A program made the position numbers and the translations under genes. The notes below the pieces were generated by a model that saw only the letters and a program-made list of their open reading frames with translations, was not told the DNA's origin and ran no database searches. This document shows, piece by piece, positions 8,208 through 16,175 of a stretch of 64,000 bases of DNA (the first letter of the stretch is position 1; each line of letters starts with the position of its first letter). Origin of the DNA: Gilvimarinus chinensis DSM 19667 (GTDB lineage: Bacteria; Pseudomonadota; Gammaproteobacteria; Pseudomonadales; Cellvibrionaceae); the NCBI RefSeq assembly GCF_000377745.1, contig NZ_KB898706.1, positions 124,001 through 188,000 of the forward strand, given 5' to 3'.

Positions 8208-8786
8208 ATGTGCGGCCGTCTGAATGTAGTCGACTCCCCCTTGGTTCAGGCGCTCTGCCTAGCGATAGGCGTAGATATCGGCACGCCGCCACCAGGCAAC
8301 GCCGATGTACGCCCCACACAGCGCGTGTTAACAATCGGGGGTATCGACGGTCAATTGGCGCGTATAGATACCACCTGGGGAATACAGCCCGCCTGGGCAA
8401 AGAAGCTGCTTATCAACGCCCAAGCTGAGTCGGTTGCTGAAAAACGAACCTTCAAAGACGCATTCCAGCGCACTCGATGCCTGGTGCCTTGCGTTGGTTA
8501 CTATGAATGGCGTGACGAAGGCGGGTCGCGAAAGCAAAAATACCACTTTCATGATCCTGCTAATCAGGGCCTATTGATGGCGGGTATCTACTACCCAGGT
8601 GACACACCTGAGCTTGTCACCCTCACTACCGCACCCAATACGTTAGCTTCTAAATATCATCACTGAATGCCGGCGCTCATTCGCCCTAACGAAGCCAGGC
8701 AATACCTGTTCGGCAGCGTAGAGGAAGCGCTCGCTCTATGCATCGCAATCAATGACGAAGAGTTGGCAGTAGAAAAGGCCTCTTAA
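8208..8786 (+). pseudogene. SRAP (YedK/HMCES-like) protein interrupted by one stop codon
   Basis: The frame from ATG 8208 to TAA 8786 is 193 codons with exactly one internal stop, TGA at 8664-8666. Before it lie catalytic Cys2 (MCGR), CVGYYEWR with the active-site Glu, and KYHH; after it comes MPALIRP. Family members read IHxRMP here, so the TGA most likely replaces CGA (Arg) by a single C-to-T change, right beside the active-site His. An ATG directly follows the stop, so a separate C-terminal fragment is conceivable. An intact protein would be 192 residues, slightly short for the family. It would act in the cytoplasm, shielding abasic sites in ssDNA. It is a recent pseudogene unless the stop is a sequencing error. 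Confidence 0.82.
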
Positions 8787-8831
8787 TGTAAACGCCTGAA
8801 CCCGAGGTGATTTTCGGCACTCATATCCCCT

Positions 8832-9036
8832 GAGAGCGAGCCGATTGGAGGCCTATTTTTGTGGGTAAGTGAGCAGGACGCTCACGCAAGTATCGCCGCG
8901 CCAGGGAAGGCGCGTCGATACGGCCCTCAAAAATTGGCCGGAATGAGGGAACCCGAAGGGCCGTGAACCGGGGTGTCCTCTTTTGAGTACTTTTCTGGAC
9001 AAGCAGAAAAGTGCTTCGCCCGCCCGGCGATTGAGG
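8832..9036 (+). repeat. dispersed ~205-bp repeat, copy B
   Basis: Same block order as copy A: AGCCGATTGGAGGCC, then CGCGCCAGGGAAGGCGCG with GTCGATACGGCC, GAGGGAACCCGAAGGGCC, a hairpin with AGTACTTTTCTG and CAGAAAAGTGCT arms, and CGCCCGCCCGGCGA. Compensating changes in both arms of the small stem (CGCGCC/GGCGCG here, TGGCC/GGCCTG-type in copy A) suggest selection on structure. Confidence 0.72.
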
Positions 9037-9042
9037 GCAAAA

Positions 9043-9459
9043 CTAAACTACCGCTACTCCCACCAACACCAAAATCCCAACCTGCGCCAACAACGCAATT
9101 CCAAAAAAGTAACTGCGCGGGCTGGGGTTTTTCTCTGTGGCGATAGCGTAGTAAAGAATCATATGCACAATACGCGCAAAGGCGTAGACCATTACCGCCA
9201 CGCCTAACCAGCGCGGGTGGGCGCCGGCAAAAATACCCAGCAATACGCTACCGATAAACAGCGGCATGTTTTCCAGCGAGTTCATAAAGGTGCGGTGAGC
9301 GCGGAATACAAACGAATCGTGAGATAAGTTATCGCTGATTTTTCCCGGTACCGCGCCCGGTTGTTTGGCTTTGCTACCAGCGGCGATAATGGATTGTAAA
9401 AACAAGGTTAGCAGGGCAATAAAAAAGCCGATAAAGGTAACGCTGTAGTCGTAGTTCAT
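9043..9459 (-). CDS. MAPEG-family membrane protein
   Basis: The product of about 138 residues has four hydrophobic segments and the MAPEG signature region (FRAHRTFMNSLENMPLFIG, with conserved Arg, Asn and Glu). It is an integral membrane protein related to microsomal glutathione S-transferases; its bacterial role is usually unknown. I start it at 9459 because GGAG lies just upstream and the ATG overlaps the stop of the methyltransferase gene (ATGA). An in-frame ATG at 9471 is possible but less well placed. The two genes form a translationally coupled pair. Confidence 0.82.
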   Translation of the reverse strand: MNYDYSVTFIGFFIALLTLFLQSIIAAGSKAKQPGAVPGKISDNLSHDSFVFRAHRTFMNSLENMPLFIGSVLLGIFAGAHPRWLGVAVMVYAFARIVHMILYYAIATEKNPSPRSYFFGIALLAQVGILVLVGVAVV

Positions 9460-10046
9460 GTTTTGCTCCATAACAATAAACGGTTGTTGGCGGGCATGGC
9501 GCAATCTTCTTTTAGCGTTAAGCCGCACTCGTTTGCTAGCGCCTCAACGTTTTCAAAATCGCGAATGCCGCTGGCCGGGTCGCGCTCGCGCAGCATTTGA
9601 TCAAACGCTGCGTTGCTGTCGCTGGTGTATTTGCCGCCGTAATTAAAGGGGCCGTACAGCGCAAAAATGCCACCCTGGGGTAAATGCTTTCCCACTTCGC
9701 GAAATAGGTTTTGCACCAATGGCCAGCTGACAATATGCGCGGTATTGGCCGAGTAAACCCCATCGAAACCGCCCGGCCACTGGGGGTTGGATAAATCGAA
9801 TACCACGGGCCGCTGTAAGTTATCGCTGGGCTCGGCGTCTATCCACTGGTTGATACCGGCGTGATTAATTTCCAGATCACTGGTCTGCCAGATTACATGC
9901 GGCAGATTGGGCGCGAAGTAAACCGCGTGTTGCCCGGTGCCCGAGCCGACTTCCAGTATGCGACTGGATTTGGCAAACGCCGATTTTAAAATGGCAAGGA
10001 TTGGGTCTTTGTTGTTTTCGCAGGCTTGAGAAAAAGGTAGGGACAT
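9456..10046 (-). CDS. DUF938 SAM-dependent methyltransferase-like protein
   Basis: The 196-residue protein has a class I methyltransferase motif I (RILEVGSGTGQHAVYFAP, about 30-47) followed by the acidic and aromatic positions of a Rossmann fold. GVYSANTAHIVSW and FALYGPFNYGGKYTS are characteristic of DUF938 (UPF0585). The substrate is unknown. It is the first gene of a coupled pair with the MAPEG protein, so a shared role in modifying a small or lipophilic molecule is possible but unproven. Confidence 0.85.
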   Translation of the reverse strand: MSLPFSQACENNKDPILAILKSAFAKSSRILEVGSGTGQHAVYFAPNLPHVIWQTSDLEINHAGINQWIDAEPSDNLQRPVVFDLSNPQWPGGFDGVYSANTAHIVSWPLVQNLFREVGKHLPQGGIFALYGPFNYGGKYTSDSNAAFDQMLRERDPASGIRDFENVEALANECGLTLKEDCAMPANNRLLLWSKT

Positions 10047-10123
10047 AGAGAGATCGTTTATTGAGAGTAGTGGTGGCTGGGGTGTTTAGTGCTGCGTTAA
10101 AAGGGTGAGGGGCAACGGTGGAC

Positions 10124-10161
10124 GGGGAACGGAGTAGGGGGAGAAAAATTTTCCGTTCCCC
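10124..10161. terminator. fold-back between redoxin and methyltransferase genes
   Basis: GGGGAACGGA (10124-10133) pairs perfectly with TCCGTTCCCC (10152-10161) in an unusually G/C-biased 80-bp spacer. It lies beyond the stop of the redoxin gene. There is no T-run after the stem on the minus strand, so termination is uncertain. Further GGGAACGG-like echoes lie on both sides. Confidence 0.4.
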
Positions 10162-10202
10162 CGCACCTCGGTCCCCGTTATCCTTAACCCGTTCCCCGGC
10201 TT

Positions 10203-10808
10203 TTAATACTTAACACTACACCCATAAGCGCGGGTGGATGGCTCTTCCACCGGCTCACCGGCCATGGCAGCATCCAAAGCGGCCACTACATAGTTTTTAG
10301 AGTCGGGGATAACCGCTGGGTTGGCGGAGTCGTTATCGTCGATGGCGCCCGCGTATACCAAGGTGCCCTCGGGGTTGATGATGTACATATGTGGAGTGGT
10401 TTTGGCGCCGTAGGCACGGCCCATGCTGCCGTCCGGATCAAGCAGTAAGGGGGCGCTGTTGTGCATGTTGTGGGCTTTGGCTTCGGCCATGGCCTCGTCG
10501 GGCTTCAAGTAACCTTGCTTGCCTTCGGCGGAGGAAATAATGGTCAGCCAGTTTACGTCTTGCGCGGTGTACTTTTCTTGCAGCGATTGCATATTGTCGC
10601 TGCCGTAGTGCTTGCGCACGTAGGGGCAGTCTTTGTTAAACCATTCCAGTACCAGCCATTCGCCCTCGTAGTCGGCCAGGGTGTGGGTGTCGCCTGCGGC
10701 GTCGGTTTCGGAGAAATCCGGTGCGGGCTCGCCGGGGGTGGCAACGGCAAATGCCAGAGCGGGCAGAGATAAAACGCTAGCCAGTAAACCTTGCTTGATG
10801 ATGTTCAT
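10203..10808 (-). CDS. periplasmic thioredoxin-fold (redoxin/TlpA-like) protein
   Basis: The 201-residue product has a signal peptide (about 1-22, LPALAFA) and an AhpC/TSA-type thioredoxin fold. WFNKDCPYVRKHY has a single Cys where thioredoxins have CxxC, and cis-Pro lies in KTTPHMYII. A further Cys (AYGCSVKY) lies at the C-terminus. The family acts as a thiol-dependent reductase or peroxiredoxin-like protein in the periplasm. Its start overlaps the stop of the DsbD/ScsB-like gene by 4 bp, so that membrane reductase is its likely electron donor. The resolving residue is not clear from sequence alone. Confidence 0.85.
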   Translation of the reverse strand: MNIIKQGLLASVLSLPALAFAVATPGEPAPDFSETDAAGDTHTLADYEGEWLVLEWFNKDCPYVRKHYGSDNMQSLQEKYTAQDVNWLTIISSAEGKQGYLKPDEAMAEAKAHNMHNSAPLLLDPDGSMGRAYGAKTTPHMYIINPEGTLVYAGAIDDNDSANPAVIPDSKNYVVAALDAAMAGEPVEEPSTRAYGCSVKY

Positions 10809-12808
10809 CGGTCGTCTCCTTGAGGGTTGGCAAACAGTTGGGTAATCATGCGCTCTTGCAGAATTTGCGGCAAGAGCTGGGCAGATTCGGCGCCCGGCGC
10901 ATACCAGGCGTAAACAGGTACGGAGTTGCGCCCCAGTTGGCTCAGTGCGTCGGTAATGGCCGGGTCGTGGCGGGTCCAGTCGGCGCGAATGGCGAGCACA
11001 TTGTGCTGTTTAAATAGCTCGGTGGTGTGTTCGGTGTTCAGCACCAGCTTTTTATTCACCTGGCAGGTAATGCACCAGGCGGCGGTGTAGTCGATAAATA
11101 CCGCTTGGCCGTCGGCGCGGGCCTGCTGGATTAAGTCGGCATTGTAGCCCTGCCAGATGCCCTCACCTGTGATGGAGGCAGGTTCGCTGGGGGCTAGGCG
11201 GGCAAAGGTCACTACCAGTGCGGCCAGTGCCAGCACCCATGCCACCAGACGCCAGAGCTTGCCGCCTTTACCGCCCAGCCACAGGCAAAACGCCAGGGTC
11301 AATAATAAGCTGCTGCCCAGCAGCCAGCCGCTGTCGCCCGCCAGTTGGCCCAACACCCACAGCAGCCAGATAACCGTGGCGTATAAAGGAAAGGCGAACA
11401 GCTGGCGCAAAGTGTCCATCCAGGGGCCTGGGCGGGGCAGGCGGGCGAGTAGCGCCGGGGATAGGGTCAGCAGTAAAAAGGGGGCGGCAAGGCCCGCCCC
11501 CAGGCCCAAAAATATCACCATGGCTGAGGCCGCTGGCAACACAGCCGCCGCGCCCAGGGCGGCGCCCATAAACGGCCCGGTGCAAGGGGCGGCGACAAAT
11601 ACGGCGAGTACCCCGGTGACAAAAGAGCCACCCGAGGCGTTGCCTGCCATTTGCATTAAACGGTGGCCGAACTCAAACACGCCGCTAAAGGCCAAGGCCA
11701 TCAGCCAGAATAAAACAATTAACCCCAGCACCACGGGGGCGGACTGCAATTGAAAGCCCCAGCCAATGGCCGCGCCACCGGCGCGTAGTGCCAGCAGCAG
11801 GCCGCCCAGGGCGGCAAAGGTAGCCAGTACCCCGGCGCTGTACAGTAAGCCTTCGCGCGTGCGAGTACTCGCACCTGCGCCGCTGTTAATTAAGCCGAAC
11901 AATTTAATCGACAACACCGGAAATACGCAGGGCATTAAATTTAAAATCACCCCGCCCACAAACGCGGCCAAAAGCAGCAACCACAGGGGTTGATTAGCCT
12001 TAGGCGGTGGCGCACTGCCTAAGGGGACTCTGTCCAGCTGCCAGGCTTGCTCGCCATCGCTGATTACAAAGCCGGTATGGGCGGGCAGGTCGACGCCCGG
12101 CTGGCGCTCAAAGGTATAGCGGTAGCCGCTGTCGGTGCTGTTGCGCTCGGGGCTGGCCGCCGCCAGTAGCGCGCCGTCCAGGGGAAATACATTGGGTGCT
12201 TCGCCGTTACCATGCAGGCTAAGTTGCAAGGTGTTGTCCGCGCCCGTCAGTAAAGACTCAGCTTGCCAGGGGCTATTGGCAGCTGCTTGGGGAATACGCG
12301 CTTGCCAGTTTTCTATTAGCGTTTTGTCTTCTGCGCTCCAGCTCGCTTCGCTGCCCACGGGCAGTTCGGTTGTCATGCTGCCAAAGCCCGGGATGCAATC
12401 GATTTTGCACACCAGCCATTCTAGGTCGATATTGAGCTCCACCGTTTTTGCATTGGTTTTGGGGGTCAGCTCAAACAGGTAGGCGACATTGCCCTCGTAA
12501 CCTAAGTTGGTTAAATGCTCCACCGGCAGGCGGGTGGGAAAGGGCCACTGAATACCACCAATATTGGCGCTGTCGCTGCGGATATTAAATTTAGGTGCCG
12601 CTCCCGAGTCGCCGGCGTTGCGCCAGTACACATGCCAGTGGGGGTCGACCTCAAAATAAAAGGCCAGGGTGTTTTTGCCGCTGCCTAATTGTTCGGGAGC
12701 AACTAAACGGACCTTGACATGATCGCCGCTGGCGCTGGTTTGCGCACTCCCCAGGGGGGAGAAAATACTGAACAATAAAAAAATTATCAGTTGGGTAATA
12801 GGACGCAT
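10805..12808 (-). CDS. ScsB/DsbD-like transmembrane thiol reductase
   Basis: The 667-residue protein has a signal peptide, a periplasmic DsbD-alpha/ScsB-type N-domain (about 25-270), eight or so membrane helices (about 275-535) and a C-terminal periplasmic thioredoxin domain with CITC near 580. The membrane part has the paired cysteines of the family in NLMPCVFPVLSIK and AAPCTGPFMG. It moves electrons from cytoplasmic thioredoxin across the inner membrane to periplasmic partners. It is coupled to the following redoxin gene by an ATGA overlap. The N-domain is larger than in classical DsbD, which is why ScsB is the closer name. Confidence 0.88.
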   Translation of the reverse strand: MRPITQLIIFLLFSIFSPLGSAQTSASGDHVKVRLVAPEQLGSGKNTLAFYFEVDPHWHVYWRNAGDSGAAPKFNIRSDSANIGGIQWPFPTRLPVEHLTNLGYEGNVAYLFELTPKTNAKTVELNIDLEWLVCKIDCIPGFGSMTTELPVGSEASWSAEDKTLIENWQARIPQAAANSPWQAESLLTGADNTLQLSLHGNGEAPNVFPLDGALLAAASPERNSTDSGYRYTFERQPGVDLPAHTGFVISDGEQAWQLDRVPLGSAPPPKANQPLWLLLLAAFVGGVILNLMPCVFPVLSIKLFGLINSGAGASTRTREGLLYSAGVLATFAALGGLLLALRAGGAAIGWGFQLQSAPVVLGLIVLFWLMALAFSGVFEFGHRLMQMAGNASGGSFVTGVLAVFVAAPCTGPFMGAALGAAAVLPAASAMVIFLGLGAGLAAPFLLLTLSPALLARLPRPGPWMDTLRQLFAFPLYATVIWLLWVLGQLAGDSGWLLGSSLLLTLAFCLWLGGKGGKLWRLVAWVLALAALVVTFARLAPSEPASITGEGIWQGYNADLIQQARADGQAVFIDYTAAWCITCQVNKKLVLNTEHTTELFKQHNVLAIRADWTRHDPAITDALSQLGRNSVPVYAWYAPGAESAQLLPQILQERMITQLFANPQGDDR

Positions 12809-12944
12809 AGCGGTGTCTTTTGGTTGGGTTTCAGTCGGCTACTGTAACGCGATTCTGGCCTTCTGGCGAAAGTGTGTTGTCATAAAACGATAATAACCAA
12901 TACTCATAATACGCTGCCGCCAATATTCAATTTCTGAGCTTAAT

Positions 12945-14258
12945 ATGGAAGTAAAAAGCAGACTTTTCGTCGTTTTATGTGTTTGGGTTTTATCTTCGGG
13001 CGCGTTTGCGCAACAGGATAGATCGCCGTCTGCACCCTTGGGGGTTGCGCCTTATATTGAGCTGGAGCGCGAAGCGTTTTTGATGGGCTTATTTGTACCC
13101 GCTTATGTAACCAGCGCGCAAGAGGTTATTAATACCTCGGGCAGTCGGGCCATGGAATTTAAGTTTACCGCCGACCGCATGACCGCCGGTAAGTTGTCCC
13201 GCTTGTTTCTGCAAAGCATTGCCATTAACGCGAGCCCGCAGCTACAGCGTGACAGCGCGAATTCACTGGCCAGCTTTTTTAATACCCTGAAGGGCAGCTT
13301 ACGCACAGGTGATGTCCTGACGCTAAGCGAGAAAACCGACGCCAGTGGCGTTGTGGTGTATTTGAATGGTCATACCTTGGCGGATATTGAAGACCCGAAT
13401 TTTTTTAATCTATTGCTGCTTGGCTGGATTGGTTCGGTCCCGCCCAGTACAGACTTTAAAGCGGCACTGCTGGGGCAGAGTAACCCCGCGGATGTGGAGC
13501 GGTTTCGTCAGATTGAGCCTTCGCCCGAGCGCAGTGAAGCCGTAGCGGCTTGGTTGGAGCCCATGGAAGAAAAGCCTGCCGAGACGACGGAAATAGAACC
13601 AGTAGCGGCGCCGACAGAGCTGGCCACCTCGTCACAACCGGCCAGTGACAGCGCCGTGAGTGAAGCGGCCTTGGCCAGTGTGGCCGCAGTGCCCGAAGCC
13701 AGCGCACCGATTGATGTACCGGTATTGGCCGCCGCGCCTGTGGCTCAGCCTGTTGCTACGCCTACCAATACGCCTGTCACTACGCTCGCCGCAACCGAGA
13801 CAGATGTGGCCCCCGAGCCCACCCTTGAGCAGGCCGAGGCGTCTACGTCTTCTGCCGCTACCGCTCGCAGCACCGAGTCCGAATCAGCCAACCGTTTAGC
13901 GCAAAGCGAAAAGGCCGACGAAGCCGAGGAAGATTTACCCAACTTTTCGGCCGAATCGTTACACATTTTGCAGGACTATACAGCGCAGCTGGTGCAGCTG
14001 ACCCATGCTCACATTAAGTACCCGCGCCGCGCGATGAAATTGCAGCAAACCGGCAGTGTGCGGATGGCTGTAGTGATTAATGCTGAGGGTGAGCTGATTG
14101 ATATGCAGCCGCTGTTAGAGTCCGGGTATAAGCAATTAGACGACGCGGTGGAAAAGGCCATTGAAAAGTCAGCACCTTACCCGGCGATACCCAAAGCGCT
14201 GCGCGCCGAGCATTTTGAATTTGTGTTTCCCATTACCTTTATGCTGGAAAAAAGTTAA
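12945..14258 (+). CDS. chalcone-isomerase-like domain fused to a TonB C-terminal domain
   Basis: The 437-residue product has a signal peptide (about 1-22). Residues 35-185 match the bacterial chalcone-isomerase-like fold (MEFKFTADRMTAGKLSR, then GDVLTLSEK, VVYLNGHTLADI and LLLGWIGSVPPSTDFKAALLG). A low-complexity Ala/Pro/Glu/Thr linker spans about 195-325, and a TonB C-terminal domain follows (YPRRAMKLQQTGSVRMAVVINAEGELID... ending in FPITFML). It probably acts in the periplasm. Unlike true TonB it has no obvious anchor beyond the signal sequence, which could stay uncleaved. It is divergent from the ScsB-like gene. The energy-transducer role is an inference from the C-domain. Confidence 0.75.
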   Translation: MEVKSRLFVVLCVWVLSSGAFAQQDRSPSAPLGVAPYIELEREAFLMGLFVPAYVTSAQEVINTSGSRAMEFKFTADRMTAGKLSRLFLQSIAINASPQLQRDSANSLASFFNTLKGSLRTGDVLTLSEKTDASGVVVYLNGHTLADIEDPNFFNLLLLGWIGSVPPSTDFKAALLGQSNPADVERFRQIEPSPERSEAVAAWLEPMEEKPAETTEIEPVAAPTELATSSQPASDSAVSEAALASVAAVPEASAPIDVPVLAAAPVAQPVATPTNTPVTTLAATETDVAPEPTLEQAEASTSSAATARSTESESANRLAQSEKADEAEEDLPNFSAESLHILQDYTAQLVQLTHAHIKYPRRAMKLQQTGSVRMAVVINAEGELIDMQPLLESGYKQLDDAVEKAIEKSAPYPAIPKALRAEHFEFVFPITFMLEKS

Positions 14259-14353
14259 GCCGTAATAAAGAAACGACCGGCGACGAGGCGTTAAGCGGGG
14301 TTGTCCGGGGGCTTGGGGCTACTATACTCAGGGCATTGCTCACGAGGTCGTCT

Positions 14354-16132
14354 ATGCTCGAATCAAGCACCCTGGTCATTGTTTTGTTGCAGTTTATCGC
14401 CCTGATGTTAGTTATATGTGGGGTGCTGTGTTGGTGGGTATGGCGCCTGCGCAAGCAATGCGGGCGCTTAATGGATGCCTGCCGCCGTATGAGAAGCTCT
14501 CGCCCGCCTGTGCGTACCGACCTACCTGCGGCGCAACCGGAAACGATAGCCTCGCCCCCTTCTTTAGAGCACCCCTGGCGCACGCTGTGTGAGCAGACCT
14601 TGCAGCGCTATCAACATTTAACCGGAAAAACTCTGGGCGATTATTCGCAAGACGATCCCTTCAGTGCCCGAATCGCTTCGGTGCGCTACCAGTATTTGCA
14701 GGCCGAGGAAGCCGCTGCACAGCAGGATACCGAAGCGCGTGTATGGCTTACGCTCGAGAAGCGTCTGGCGCAGCTGATTACGGTGTTGTTGAACAATGCC
14801 AAACCGGTGGTTGCCCAAGAGCCTGACCAAGTCACGTTACTGCGCCAGCGGGTGAAAGCGCTACGTAAGGTTGAGGATGAAAACAAACACCTACAGCGTG
14901 AAAACTCTGCCTTTGCCAAGCGCCTTGAACAGTTGGGAGGCTATCGGGATAAGTATCAGAGCCTGATGCGACAATTACGCAAGGCGCTCCCGGGTGCGGA
15001 ATTAACCCAGTTGTTGCAGGCGCAACAAAAGCACCATGGTCTTGTTGAGCAACTGCACCACTATGTTGAAGAGGATGCGGCCGAGCTGTATCAGGATAAG
15101 CGCCCGGTGCTTGGGCATATTGCCGAGCTGCATGACCTTGCCAGTGATTCACAGAGCTATGTGCATGAAATGAAGCAGGCTTCGCAGCAGCAGGCACAGT
15201 TTGAGTTGATGGAGCAGCTGCGCAGTAACAATAAAATGCAGCGCCAGACCATTGTTCAGCTGCGCAAAGAGTTGCAATGCTTGCGTCGTGCAATGGAGGA
15301 ACAGGAGCACGAGGGCGATAGTGAAGAGGTGCAACGTTTAGAGAAGCTGGTACGCGAAACAGAGTCTTGCGTTGCCACCTTGGAAAGTGAGGTGGATTTT
15401 TTACAGGAAAAGCTGTCGCACCAGAGTGCGGACCCGGTGGTAGAGGCCGATCCTGTTTTGCAGCAGTTAAAGTACTTTGCGGCGAATGTGGTTTTGCAAA
15501 CGTCCAGGCAGGGTATTGCCGCGTTATTGATTTCGGTTTTTAACCAGCTTGGTTGGCAGGCGGCCTTTTTGCTGACCGATGAGTCCGAAGAGAGTTTTTA
15601 CAATGGTTCAGAGCGCGATGACGCGCACATTAAGTCTTGGTTGTCGGGCGCTGCCGCTGATGAATCTCACACGCAAAGTGATACAGGCACCATCGCGGTG
15701 AGTGGCCCGCTGCGAGTGTATTTTGCACCGGTCATGAGGGACGCCATTGACGCCGAGCATTTGCTTGAGCGACTCAGTTTGTTGGCGGCGTTTATCAAGT
15801 TGCAGTTGGAGCATTTGGCAGATTTAAAAAAACTGGCTCATTTTCAACAGCAAATTGGTGTGTTTGCTGCAAGCATAAAAGAAAGTGTGTCGAACATTGA
15901 AATTCAATACGCCTATGGGACCGAGCAGGCACGCGCTTTGGTGAGCAACTTGATTATTGAATTGCGCCAGTTGGTAGCGGCATCGGAAATGGAGCCGGAA
16001 TTGCGCGAGGTTTTTGAAACGGCAATCGCAGAGGCCAGTGAACGTTTTACCTTGTTGCTGCAAAACGGTGGGGCGGTTGACGGCGAAATTGCCAAGCTTG
16101 CCGAAACATTAGAAGAGTTGGAAAGGCAATAA
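14354..16132 (+). CDS. membrane-anchored coiled-coil protein of unknown function
   Basis: I choose the ATG at 14354 (592 residues) because GAGG lies 7 bp upstream; a TTG six codons earlier is open. One N-terminal transmembrane helix (about 7-29) is followed by a basic cluster and long heptad-rich coiled coils (about 140-180, 225-260, 285-350). After these comes a compact domain (about 375-470) that may be a GAF-like fold (VVLQTSRQGIAALLISVFNQLGWQAAFLLT), then a helical C-terminus rich in acidic residues. The protein resembles cytoplasmic scaffold or sensor proteins, but I recognise no named family. It stands alone on its strand and ends at a bidirectional hairpin. Confidence 0.65.
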   Translation: MLESSTLVIVLLQFIALMLVICGVLCWWVWRLRKQCGRLMDACRRMRSSRPPVRTDLPAAQPETIASPPSLEHPWRTLCEQTLQRYQHLTGKTLGDYSQDDPFSARIASVRYQYLQAEEAAAQQDTEARVWLTLEKRLAQLITVLLNNAKPVVAQEPDQVTLLRQRVKALRKVEDENKHLQRENSAFAKRLEQLGGYRDKYQSLMRQLRKALPGAELTQLLQAQQKHHGLVEQLHHYVEEDAAELYQDKRPVLGHIAELHDLASDSQSYVHEMKQASQQQAQFELMEQLRSNNKMQRQTIVQLRKELQCLRRAMEEQEHEGDSEEVQRLEKLVRETESCVATLESEVDFLQEKLSHQSADPVVEADPVLQQLKYFAANVVLQTSRQGIAALLISVFNQLGWQAAFLLTDESEESFYNGSERDDAHIKSWLSGAAADESHTQSDTGTIAVSGPLRVYFAPVMRDAIDAEHLLERLSLLAAFIKLQLEHLADLKKLAHFQQQIGVFAASIKESVSNIEIQYAYGTEQARALVSNLIIELRQLVAASEMEPELREVFETAIAEASERFTLLLQNGGAVDGEIAKLAETLEELERQ

Positions 16133-16137
16133 AAACC

Positions 16138-16163
16138 GGCCCAGCAGATTTTCTGGCTGGGCC
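16138..16163. terminator. bidirectional terminator hairpin
   Basis: GGCCCAGC (16138-16145) and GCTGGGCC (16156-16163) flank AGATTTTCTG, with ACCGGC/GCCGGT extending the fold. It lies between the convergent stops of the coiled-coil gene and serA. AAAAA precedes it, which serves as a T-run for minus-strand transcripts. Confidence 0.7.
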
Positions 16164-16175
16164 GTAGCCGGTCGA

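Noticed and set aside
14832-15293. 153-codon open frame antisense to the coiled-coil gene
   Set aside because: Low-complexity composition, no ribosome site; shadow of the sense gene.
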